From positions 1-36,333 of the forward strand of contig FMBT01000615.1 of NCBI GenBank assembly GCA_900095095.1: 36,333 nucleotides of DNA, in the 5' to 3' direction. The DNA is from Fragilariopsis cylindrus CCMP1102. Its lineage: Eukaryota > Bacillariophyta > Bacillariophyceae > Bacillariales > Bacillariaceae. The position numbers were made by a program, and so were the translations under genes. Below, in pieces: positions 1 through 8,734 of the stretch. A model generated the notes under the pieces. The model had not been told where the DNA came from, ran no database searches, and saw only the letters and a program-made list of their open reading frames with translations. Within the stretch, counting starts at the first letter, position 1; each line of letters starts with the position of its first letter.

Positions 1-52
1 GTTCTAGTGCTGCTAGTTTTACGGTAGTTCTACTAGCGTTATGCGCAGCCGT

Positions 53-300
53 TATGATGTTATTCGGAGTAAAGCTTAACTTAATGAATGGACATAAGGG
101 TGTGTTTAAGGTTAAGGTTTCGTTTATAAGTTGATAGATTTAAGATTATGATTAAAGATGTAATACTTCTGATCAAACACGAAATGCGCATTCATTAGAA
201 TATCACTAGTTTAGCGAGCACTTCTCGCTGAACGACATAGAAGACATATTTATTTAGATTACTTCATCATCAGGACACGACTAACTCGATCCATATGATA
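53..300 (-). repeat. 3' LTR of the copia element
   Basis: This 248-bp repeat matches 7539-7786 except for a C/T substitution near 277, one base missing near 112, and one extra base near 264. Read on the minus strand it is the downstream LTR, directly preceded by the polypurine tract. By homology the ends are TATGATG and ATATGATA on the plus strand. A TG...CA core (58-293) lies just inside and is flanked by TATGA on both sides. A perfect 6-bp inverted repeat (213-218 with 224-229, 5-nt loop) lies inside. On the minus strand an AATAAA sequence occurs near 247-256. The present pol reading frame runs into this LTR. Confidence 0.93.
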
Positions 301-3300
301 CTCCCTTTCTGGTATTACCAGCCCATAGAGAGTTTTCTGTTGATTGCAAAAGGCATTGATTGTAGAGGTTTAGTGAGGTAATCAGCTTTTGTAGCTTAGT
401 GCTGATGAAAATAATTTCAATTTCATTTGGCTTGAGCCATGATCGGAACCAGTGTAATCGAAGTGCATAGAATTTTGATCTTGGTGTGTGTCGTCCAGGT
501 TCCAAATTAGCTAGAATAATAGCTCCTTGGTTGTCCTCATGGACGGTTGCTTTGAAAGTTAAGATTCTATCTTGAGTAAATGCAAGACCATTTGCAACAG
601 CCTTAGTTACTGCAATTAGAGGGATGGCAGCACGGAGAGCCATTGAGAGGGCAGTATATTCGGATTCCATTGTGCTTGTGGCAATAGTGGACTGTAGTTT
701 GGACACCCATAACACTGGACATCCAGCGACTTCGATAATGTAGCCAGTTCGAGATTTGACTGACTCAGGATTAGTACCTTGTTCAGATCCCCAACCACAG
801 GCAAAGGCAGCATCCACATAGACATCGATGTTTAGTTGATTTAAGTTGATCGGTTGTAGGATGATTCCTTTAGCAGCAGTGCCCTTGAGATAGCGGCCAA
901 GTCGAATGAGTGCTAGTTCATGAGATCTCTTTGGCTTGTGTACGAATCGAGCCACTTGAGAGGTAGCTAAGGTGATATCAGGTCTGGAGTGACCTTGTAG
1001 ATAATTTAGTTGACCAACTACAGACGGGTAGCTGAATTCTCCATGAGCTAATTCTCCATCTTCATCAATGGGAACGTACTTGGTGCAGGGAGTGTCAACA
1101 GAGGTAACGTCGTCTCCACTGAGGTGGAGCGAGTCTACAATTTTGTCAGCAAGTCCTTTTTGAGTGAGGTGGATGGTGCCGTTATCGCGTCTGTCAATAT
1201 GCACACCTAGATAGCTAGCAACACTTTCTTCTTCGCGAAAGAGCATGCCTTGTGATTTCATTTTATCAGTGAGAGTAATAATGGACTGCTTGTCTTTGTA
1301 AAATAGAAGTGCGTCATCAACATAAATCAAACAGATGATGTCGGCAGAGATGAATAGGCATGGATCTGCTTCTGATTGAACAAACCCCATACTTAACAAC
1401 TTGTCTTTAGTGTAGAGGAAGTAATTTCTTGGAGATTGAGCAAGACCATATAAGGATTTTCGAAGTTTCCATACTTGGCCAGGGAGTCCAAAGCCAGGAG
1501 GCATTGCAACGTAGACAAGGCAGTCGATATCAGCATGAACAAAAGCAGCAGTATAATCAATTTGGGTAGTTTCAAGTTCAAGGAGTATACTCATTATGAG
1601 GAGTAGGCGAACTGTGAGCCACATGACGACGGGAGCGAAGGTTTCAAAGTAGTCAACGCCTTCTACCTGTTCAAATCCTCTAGCACAGTATCGTGCCTTG
1701 AGTTTCCGGATGGATCCATCAGGATAGCGTTTTCGTTTCAATGCCCATACTCCGGATAGGACTTTCATACTGGGACGGCGCAGTACTATTTCAAAGACGT
1801 CTAGTTCAACCAGCGTGAGAATTTCTGCTTCCATTGCAGTGATGAAGCCACCGGCATCTGGACCAGCCATTGCTTCTTTGAAGGTAGGGTTGTCGTCTTT
1901 ATTTGCCATTGTTGCTAGTAAAGCTGGATTCAAGTAGTCAAGTAGATTGTTTTTAGATAAGTAACGTCGGTGTTCAGAGACAAAACTTCCAAGGGCGCTG
2001 TGAGTATTGGAGCATGTGTGGGTGAATTTATCCCATCGAAGCTGTGAGAGAAACTGTTGATTGATTGATTCTCTTGTTACTCTTGGTGGCTGATCAGTTT
2101 TCCTGAAAGTGATTTGTTTTGATCCTTTAGGACATGGAGTGCTATTGAACATACTGAACATCTTAGGGTCGATGTTTCTAGTTGAATTGAGTAGATTGAG
2201 TCTATCGACGGGCTTACAAGTTCTGGATGAGCGTCGAAGCTCTACTCCCTTTGGAGACGAAGTTGGTAGAGATGCTCCCTTTGGAGCCGAAGTTGGTAGT
2301 GAGGCTCCCTCTGGAACTGAAGTTGGAAATGGAGTTCGTCTTCCTCCCTCTGGAGAGTGAGATGGAGGGAATCTACTTGTAGTTGTAGGAGATCTGAAGG
2401 TTGACTCCGGGCCAGTGGGAGGAGGAAGATGATCATTGATATCATCAGGTAGTGATGGGAAACCAGATGTTGTGGTGGTAGATGGAAGATTGTCAATGAA
2501 CGATAGGACGTCCTTGTCAATAGAGGAACTTTCCTGTGACTGTAACTGTTCCGTTCCCCTTCCTCCGTTTGAATTTGAGTCATTGAATTCAAAAGTAGAA
2601 GGAACTGTAGTGGTAGGTGCATCAGCATGGCGCTCTAGGTTTGAGGTAACTAAAGAGTTCCAGACATCAGCGTCGAATGCGCCGTCGGAATAGACTGTAG
2701 AGAAGGAGTCATCAAAAACAAGATGATATTGTGGTGATATCTTTCCAGTTTCAAGACTGAGAACCATGTGAACATTATTAGAATGCTGCTTACTGTAGCC
2801 AAGATAGACTGCGCGTCGACTCTTTCTATTCCACTTGGGTAGCTTCTTAGCGTCTTGGAGAGTAGGATCTAGCACATAGACTGGACACCCAAACACATGA
2901 AGGTTTTGAAGATGATGATGATTGTGAAATTTAGTCTTGGTGAATAATTCGATTGGGCTTAGCTTGGTATCTGAGTTTGGAAGATGATTCCAGATATGGA
3001 CTGCCTGATCCACTGCGAATGGCCACAGGTCTGTGGAGGAGGCTTGAGGCCAATGCATAGCGAAGTGGATGAGCATGGCTCTTGCCATGTTGAAGATAGA
3101 TTGGATGTTTCTTTCTGCGTAGTTTTGATGATGAGCTCCAACGCCAGAGAACCGATGTGATTGTCGTTGATTCTTGCAGTCATTAACCCAATCACCACCA
3201 TGGAATGGAGCGTTGTCAGTGATGTACTCGTTAATTCGAACCCCAAAAGAGTCACTGTAGTTCTCAAAGAGATGCTTTGAAAGAACAGATTCAGCTGTAG

Positions 3301-4405
3301 TAGTAGAATGTTGATGAGTGTTATGGATAAGACGTGTAGCATGATCAACGAAGATGGCGCCTCCAGTGAACTGAAGAGCAGACTTTTCCTTTCCGAAGGT
3401 ATGTGGCAATCGGCCAAGCGTAGAGGAGCAATAGAGATCAACTGACACCCTAGCTCCAGGCATTAGAGTGTCGTCACTGAGACCAGTAGTTGTAATAGGA
3501 GTTGCTACGGTGGCCTTTGGAGGATTCTTTCTCTTCTGCTTGGCGTATTGGCATGCAGTGCATAGTGGCAGCTGACAGTGAGAGCTCTTGTTGTTGGAAG
3601 GACAGATCAATCTTGACTGAAGGTCATTGAATGAAGTAGTACGAGGTTTCTGAAGAAGTGATTGAGCTTTGGCAATTCCAATATGACCTAGTCGGTGATG
3701 CCACAGTAATAATTCCTTTTGTTCTGGAGATAAGTTATTGTTAGAATGCTTTAAAACAGCATCATCGCTCACAACAGCGACCATGGCTCCAATGTGTTGA
3801 AGGTGGAAGATGGAACCATGTACGAAGTGATCGTAAGTTGTGGAGCAGATGAATGAGAGAACGTTTGTCATCGAATCTAATGAAGGCTTGTGATGTGGTC
3901 GATTGAAGTTGCAGGACTTGGTTCTTGATCTGTGAAGAGCTTGTCGAGTGAGCATGATGGGTAGATTGCTTCCAGCTTGAATTGGGAACTTAAGATTAGT
4001 ACCACATGGCATATGAAGGAAGATGCCTTCATTGTTAAGAGTGAGGCTTCCTTTAGGATTAGCTTTGAAGTAAGTTTGTGGAGAGAAGAGACGGATGGTT
4101 GCTTCTGGCACATAATAAGAAGTGGTTTGCAACTTCTTCATGACTCCATTAACGTCCTCAATGTCCCACTCAATAGGACCTTGACCGGTGACCTTAGTTT
4201 GAACGGTGGTGAGACTTCCTAAGGTTGCAGTATCTGGTTTAGTAGGTTTAGACGTGAAATCAGACAGGGTTGGTGTGATGGTACAAGAAGCACCAGTATC
4301 AATGACAATGGGTAGATCGCTCTTATTCTCTGATACGTAGATTGCTGGAGAAGATAGAGGTAGGATCTCCCATACTGGCGAATGGACGTTTGGAGACCTT
4401 TCGCT
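281..4405 (-). CDS. pol: Copia pol: protease, integrase, reverse transcriptase, RNase H
   Basis: This frame opens after a TGA at 4406-4408. The first ATG is at 4141, but the aspartic protease motif DTGAS lies upstream at about 4286-4300, so translation must enter by frameshift or fusion rather than at that ATG. In order follow the integrase zinc motif (HHRLGH ... CTAC), the integrase acid triad (VDLY, TDNAPF, AERNIQ), the RT core with LIYVDD, and RNase H (DAAFACGW, MESEYTAL, HEDNQGAI). All catalytic motifs are present and no internal stop occurs. Near the end, a T/A run at 387-390 has lost one base: a neighbouring frame reads ADYLTKPL and ends in MGW with a TAA at 315-317, the normal copia ending. 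The present frame instead stops at 281-283 inside the LTR. Confidence 0.9.
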   Translation of the reverse strand, partial: SERSPNVHSPVWEILPLSSPAIYVSENKSDLPIVIDTGASCTITPTLSDFTSKPTKPDTATLGSLTTVQTKVTGQGPIEWDIEDVNGVMKKLQTTSYYVPEATIRLFSPQTYFKANPKGSLTLNNEGIFLHMPCGTNLKFPIQAGSNLPIMLTRQALHRSRTKSCNFNRPHHKPSLDSMTNVLSFICSTTYDHFVHGSIFHLQHIGAMVAVVSDDAVLKHSNNNLSPEQKELLLWHHRLGHIGIAKAQSLLQKPRTTSFNDLQSRLICPSNNKSSHCQLPLCTACQYAKQKRKNPPKATVATPITTTGLSDDTLMPGARVSVDLYCSSTLGRLPHTFGKEKSALQFTGGAIFVDHATRLIHNTHQHSTTTAESVLSKHLFENYSDSFGVRINEYITDNAPFHGGDWVNDCKNQRQSHRFSGVGAHHQNYAERNIQSIFNMARAMLIHFAMHWPQASSTDLWPFAVDQAVHIWNHLPNSDTKLSPIELFTKTKFHNHHHLQNLHVFGCPVYVLDPTLQDAKKLPKWNRKSRRAVYLGYSKQHSNNVHMVLSLETGKISPQYHLVFDDSFSTVYSDGAFDADVWNSLVTSNLERHADAPTTTVPSTFEFNDSNSNGGRGTEQLQSQESSSIDKDVLSFIDNLPSTTTTSGFPSLPDDINDHLPPPTGPESTFRSPTTTSRFPPSHSPEGGRRTPFPTSVPEGASLPTSAPKGASLPTSSPKGVELRRSSRTCKPVDRLNLLNSTRNIDPKMFSMFNSTPCPKGSKQITFRKTDQPPRVTRESINQQFLSQLRWDKFTHTCSNTHSALGSFVSEHRRYLSKNNLLDYLNPALLATMANKDDNPTFKEAMAGPDAGGFITAMEAEILTLVELDVFEIVLRRPSMKVLSGVWALKRKRYPDGSIRKLKARYCARGFEQVEGVDYFETFAPVVMWLTVRLLLIMSILLELETTQIDYTAAFVHADIDCLVYVAMPPGFGLPGQVWKLRKSLYGLAQSPRNYFLYTKDKLLSMGFVQSEADPCLFISADIICLIYVDDALLFYKDKQSIITLTDKMKSQGMLFREEESVASYLGVHIDRRDNGTIHLTQKGLADKIVDSLHLSGDDVTSVDTPCTKYVPIDEDGELAHGEFSYPSVVGQLNYLQGHSRPDITLATSQVARFVHKPKRSHELALIRLGRYLKGTAAKGIILQPINLNQLNIDVYVDAAFACGWGSEQGTNPESVKSRTGYIIEVAGCPVLWVSKLQSTIATSTMESEYTALSMALRAAIPLIAVTKAVANGLAFTQDRILTFKATVHEDNQGAIILANLEPGRHTPRSKFYALRLHWFRSWLKPNEIEIIFISTKLQKLITSLNLYNQCLLQSTENSLWAGNTRKGVSYGSS
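301..312 (-). other. Polypurine tract (plus-strand priming site)
   Basis: On the minus strand this reads AGAAAGGGAG and abuts the 3' LTR. That is the expected place for the RNase H-resistant primer of plus-strand synthesis. Its contact with base 300 supports the homology-defined LTR edge. Only three bases separate the ancestral pol stop (315-317) from this tract. Confidence 0.8.
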
Positions 4406-5384
4406 TCAAGAAGTATTCGTTGGAATTGAGGTGATGATGAATGAATCGACTTGTACTGACTAGATGGTAGCAGAGACTTGATGGTGCGGAAGTGATCGAT
4501 TACATTGAAGGAATGTAGGAAGGAGTCGATGGCATTGGAAGGAAACATGATTGTAGTTGGTGATGGAGACGATATATCTTGCCAGTGCATTTTACATTCA
4601 AAGAGAAACAGATCAAGGCTGATAGCTGGATTGTTCTTGATTAGTTGAGCTACTTGCTGGTCAGCTGAGAGACATGTAGTCGTGGCATGATGAGAAGGAC
4701 TTGCCGAGAACCGTCGCTTAGATCGATGAGAAGCAAATAACTTAGTGAAAGCCATCCCCATGAGAAGCATCAATTGAGAAGCATTAGATGAGAAACAACA
4801 TTGTAGAAGATTGTCGATAACCATGAGAAGCAAGCATTGTCGTATTGAGTGTTGAGAACCATCGTTCTGAGCAGTACTTCTATTGCAAATTGGTTGAGAA
4901 TTTCGATAATCTCCCTTAGAAGTATTGTCATGGATGATGGTAGGATTAGATCGTAGAGTCGAAAAGTATCGAGCTAGATGAGCTCCCTTTGAACGACGAC
5001 GAAGACGACGACGACGAGGACCACCACACTTTGAGTAAGGTAATGTGTAGCGTCCGGCGTGATTGAAAAGAATCGATGGAATGTATGCGAAGGGAAGGAA
5101 CATACCGTAGATGAAGAATTCCACTGAAACATGTTTCTCAAGATACCAAGTGAAAGAAAGGAAGCAGTTGCGAAGAAAGCCAAGTGGAGTAGTGATAAGG
5201 AAACAGGCGTACGGAAGGATGTAGTAGTCGAACATGGCGCAATAGAACCAAAAGAAGACCATATATTCCATAGCGTTAATAGAAGTGTAGAACGACTGAA
5301 GAGTAGGAATACTGATAGGAAGATTGGGGTCCACCAAAGGACGACAGCAGTTGCCTCGATGGCATTGACCAGGTGTGTCGCGTT
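4219..5384 (-). other. gag-pol linker open frame in the copia element
   Basis: Between the gag stop (5385) and the protease, the longest open frame is neither the gag nor the pol frame. It is offset by -1 from gag and pol is offset by -1 from it; it also extends upstream under gag to 5652. From about 4800 to 4400 it looks like real coding sequence (for example KNNPAISLDLFLFECKMHW and SFNVIDHFRTIKSLLPSSQ). From about 5300 to 5030 it would encode very hydrophobic, Phe/Tyr-rich segments followed by a basic RRRRLRRRSKG stretch. The gag frame also stays open to 4974 after its TGA. No canonical -1 slippery heptamer was found at either junction, so indels in this copy are as likely as programmed frameshifting. 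Confidence 0.55.
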
Positions 5385-7088
5385 TCACATGTTTTCGTAG
5401 GCTTGTTTGAGTTGAATCATTTGTTGGGCTAGAGCTTGCTTGTGTGATTCCCTGTCCATCATCGGAGAACCACCATAACCAGTGAAGAAGGCACCTTGAG
5501 CAAGTGGTAATGTAGGCATCGTAGGCATCGTAGGCAGTGTCATGGTTGGAGTGGCAGGTGCCGGAGTAGATGGTTGTCCAGTAGGTGTTGCAGGCGGTAC
5601 AACAGCAGTCATGGGAGGAATTCCGCTGTCGGGTACAGTATCCGCATCCCATCTCTTGGAAGTAGGATTGAAAGTAAAAGGCTTTCCATCAATAACACGC
5701 TTGTTGTTCTCTCCCTCTTCAGGAAGACGCCATTTAGTCGGACGAGTGAAGGCTCTGCGTCCAAATTTAGAAGGTTGAGAAGAAGCTTGCTCTTCTCTAG
5801 CTCTCTTGATCTTGGCATGATCACGAGGCAATGGGCAGTGTCGAAGGTGATGATTGTCATCGCAGTTGAAACAACGAATCCCGGAAGGTGGTGGTGCGTC
5901 GCCATTGCTTGCCATGTGAGCAGCAGCATCTCCAGCAGGCTGTTGTAAGCACTTGTCCCAATCACCCCGTTGTGAGAGGGTATAGAAGGCTTTAACAGCG
6001 TAGTTCAATACATAATTAGCGCCTTTAAGATTATTACCAAGGGCGGATGAATTGCCAACAGGAACAATAAGCGCATCGAGAGTTGATTGCAATTGCGTTT
6101 GGAACAGTTGTCGCTTGAGTTCTTCAAACAAGTCATTGAACATTTGAACACTTGTGGTAGTGAAGATAGCAATGAGCTTGTCAACGTATTCATCAGGCAG
6201 GGAGTCGTCATGTAGAGCGTATACGGTATCAGTAATAGCGCGAAATAGGTCGACTACATCGGAGATCTTCTCCCCTACACAAGAAGCTCGAATCTTGTAT
6301 GTATCGACAATAGTAATGAGTGCTTTCTTGTTGGAATCGCTAGTGGTAGTGGTTTCGTCATTGAGAAGCTTGAAGAAGAGAGGTCCTCCGCGACAACGCT
6401 CATCGAAGGTGAGAATCTTGGAGTGAATGCGAGCATACAGTGCTGAATCTACATTGTTTTCGAAGTAGGCGAGAGACCATGATAAATCTTCCTGTAAACG
6501 GCTTTTAGCTGAAGGAAAGCCTCTGTACCATCTGGTTGAATCAGCAACTTGTTGTGCTGTAACACGATGAGTGTTAGAAAAGAGATCATGGGAAAGCAAG
6601 GCTCCCTCGTTGAGGAGGAGCGTACGGCTGCCTGGTAACGTAGGAAAGATGATGGTGAACGGAGAGAGCAAGTCATACTTGGCTAGGTTTCGACGGCACT
6701 CCTTGTTGAGCTTCGAAAGAGAGTAATGATTGAGCAGTTTCTCAGGGTCGTTGACGGAGATGGAGATAGCAGAATAAGGTTGTTGTTGCTTGCCTTGGAC
6801 CAATTTGAGTAAATCCAATTGTCCTTTCTTGTCGGCATCGTAGGTTGCACGCATGGTCTTGGTGTAAAGAGCAGTAGTAGTAGCAGTGGCTTGCTCAGTT
6901 GGCTCTAGTTCGAAATCAATACCACCAATCGTAATGGATTTGTTTGGATCATCAAGATCGGTTGGTTGTAAGTCGGATGAGACAGAGCCTCCGAGACGAC
7001 GATCAAGTGTATCGTGAAAGATAGGAGTGAGATCCTCGTCGCGAGTAGGAGGAGTAGTAGGTTCGGTGTCAGTAGTAGTAGACGCCAT
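5385..7088 (-). CDS. gag: Copia gag polyprotein with zinc knuckle
   Basis: The proposed start is the ATG at 7088 (MASTTTDTEPTT), giving 567 residues and a leader of about 450 nt after the primer site. The frame is open further up (an ATG at 7292), but that stretch lies in the leader and looks less protein-like. The body contains a capsid-like helical region and near its end one retroviral-type zinc knuckle, CFNCDDNHHLRHC. The spacing is CX2CX3HX4C, one residue shorter than the usual CX2CX4HX4C. A basic region and a Pro/Thr/Met-rich tail follow (repeats of PTMPT type), then a TGA stop. The product would package element RNA into virus-like particles. Confidence 0.85.
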   Translation of the reverse strand: MASTTTDTEPTTPPTRDEDLTPIFHDTLDRRLGGSVSSDLQPTDLDDPNKSITIGGIDFELEPTEQATATTTALYTKTMRATYDADKKGQLDLLKLVQGKQQQPYSAISISVNDPEKLLNHYSLSKLNKECRRNLAKYDLLSPFTIIFPTLPGSRTLLLNEGALLSHDLFSNTHRVTAQQVADSTRWYRGFPSAKSRLQEDLSWSLAYFENNVDSALYARIHSKILTFDERCRGGPLFFKLLNDETTTTSDSNKKALITIVDTYKIRASCVGEKISDVVDLFRAITDTVYALHDDSLPDEYVDKLIAIFTTTSVQMFNDLFEELKRQLFQTQLQSTLDALIVPVGNSSALGNNLKGANYVLNYAVKAFYTLSQRGDWDKCLQQPAGDAAAHMASNGDAPPPSGIRCFNCDDNHHLRHCPLPRDHAKIKRAREEQASSQPSKFGRRAFTRPTKWRLPEEGENNKRVIDGKPFTFNPTSKRWDADTVPDSGIPPMTAVVPPATPTGQPSTPAPATPTMTLPTMPTMPTLPLAQGAFFTGYGGSPMMDRESHKQALAQQMIQLKQAYENM

Positions 7089-7516
7089 TGTGGTCAATTT
7101 CGTTGCGAATGGAAAAGATTTGTAGTTGTAGTTGGTACTGAAGTGTAAGATTGTGGCTGTTTCGTACAGTAGATAATTAGCGCGTTGATTAGCGAGTTGA
7201 ATCGAAATTAGAATAATCAAATTGAGTACCGTTTGTAGAAAATTTGAGGTAGATGGAACGGCGAGTTGGCGTCTGTTAAGGAAAGTCTGCATGGTAGAGT
7301 ACGTCACTGATTCCTAAGTAATATAAGTTTGGAAGTGAGTAGGAGCGATAAGAGAGCGATTGTAGTACGCGATGGTGCGTTGATAGAGTTGGAAGAGACC
7401 GTTAGTTTGAAGAAAACGGTTAGTTTCACTTAAGTGATGAAAATTTGAAATTGAAGAGCCGGCGTGAGTCGTGTGTCCGTTAGTGCTCAGAGTTGAGTTG
7501 AAGTGAATATTTCGTT

Positions 7517-7538
7517 AGAGAATCTTGGGCTCATAACC
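7517..7538 (-). other. Primer binding site, complementary to Met-tRNA anticodon arm
   Basis: Directly inside the 5' LTR the minus strand reads GGTTATGAGCCCAAGATTC. Its complement (plus strand CTTGGGCTCATAACC) resembles the anticodon arm of a eukaryotic initiator Met-tRNA, with CAT as the anticodon. Most LTR elements pair with the 3' end of a tRNA. Drosophila copia instead uses a cleaved half-tRNA of initiator Met-tRNA, and this site fits that mode. Confidence 0.75.
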
Positions 7539-7786
7539 TATGATGTTATTCGGAGTAAAGCTTAACTTAATGAATGGACATAAGGGTGTGTTTAAGGTTA
7601 AGGTTTACGTTTATAAGTTGATAGATTTAAGATTATGATTAAAGATGTAATACTTCTGATCAAACACGAAATGCGCATTCATTAGAATATCACTAGTTTA
7701 GCGAGCACTTCTCGCTGAACGACATAGAAGACATATTTATTTAGATTACTTATCATCAGGACATGACTAACTCGATCCATATGATA
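7539..7786 (-). repeat. 5' LTR of the copia element
   Basis: This is the upstream LTR in the element's own orientation; it should carry the element promoter. It is the partner of 53-300 and contains the same hairpin (7700-7705 with 7711-7716). Its outer end lies 190 bp from the start codon of the divergently read MATE gene at 7977. Element transcription would run leftward, away from that gene. Confidence 0.93.
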
Positions 7787-7976
7787 TTGTCGCGACTTTC
7801 GAACTTGCATCACTCCTGACAGCACATTATCGTCATTATTAAGACGATTATCGTGACACATAAAATTGTTCGATAGAGAATAGTAGAAGGAGTTCATGTT
7901 CTCACAAATAGACCACAAAACAGAAATAATTCGAAAAGAAAAAGATAGGGGATCATAGCAAGTCGATCGAAGAATA

Positions 7977-8690
7977 ATGTTGAAATTGCAAAGACGTGTG
8001 ACGACAGTAGGCTATTATTGCCTAGTTGTAGTAGCTTGTTTGGTCATTGGCAGCGTCTCAGCTGTGAAAATAACAGGTGATCCTGTTACGAGTAGTTCGC
8101 AACAATTAAGAGTTGATAATTACCGATACGATCCGTTAGCAACATCGGAGAATAATAATCAAATTGTCGACGATAATAAAAACGACCAAGAAGTAGTTCC
8201 AACGTCTCAGATGCAAGATATCCAAGGAGAGAAAACAACAACAGTAGCAACAACAACAACTGTAGGACCAAGGGTTACTTCTCCAGTAAAACATCTACAA
8301 AACAGACTATGGGGTCGACTGGATACGATGGATAAGATGATTGTGTCGAGTACGTTACCACTCGCTGCACTTACCTCAGTCATTCCACTCATGCAAGCTG
8401 CAGATTTATTTTGGGTTAATCAACTTGGTGATACGATAGCAGTATCAGCGCAAAGTGCTGCCAATATGGTCTATCAATTTTCTTTTGGAATGTTTTCATT
8501 TTTACCAGCTGTAACAGCCACCTTAGTATCAAAAAATTATGCCAACAATGATTTGGAACGTACGCAAGCTGTAGTATGCCGAGCTATTGTATTTGCCACA
8601 ATGTTTGCATCTACAATATCGATGATTTTATTTACAAATACAGGTCGATGCCTTGGTGCTGTTCTGAAAGGTAAGACATTGTATTATCAG

Positions 8691-8734
<44 letters not shown>

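Larger units (their letters stand above)
53..7786 (-). mobile_element. Ty1/copia LTR retrotransposon, nearly full length
   Basis: An LTR retrotransposon of about 7.7 kb read on the minus strand. Two near-identical 248-bp direct repeats (53-300 and 7539-7786) bound it. Inside the right LTR is a primer site complementary to a Met-tRNA anticodon arm; inside the left LTR is a purine-rich tract. Domain order is gag (zinc knuckle), protease, integrase, reverse transcriptase, RNase H, which is the Ty1/copia order. The LTRs differ by one substitution and two 1-nt indels, so insertion was fairly recent. Frame breaks between gag and pol and near the pol end suggest this copy is not autonomous, unless the gag-pol breaks are programmed. 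No clean target-site duplication is visible. The diatom copia (CoDi) group is the likely relative, by inference only. Confidence 0.95.

Noticed and set aside
5131..5400. Plus-strand open frame under the gag-pol linker
   Set aside because: It is antisense to the retroelement in its Lys/Glu-rich complement frame; no domain was recognised and the minus-strand frames explain the openness.
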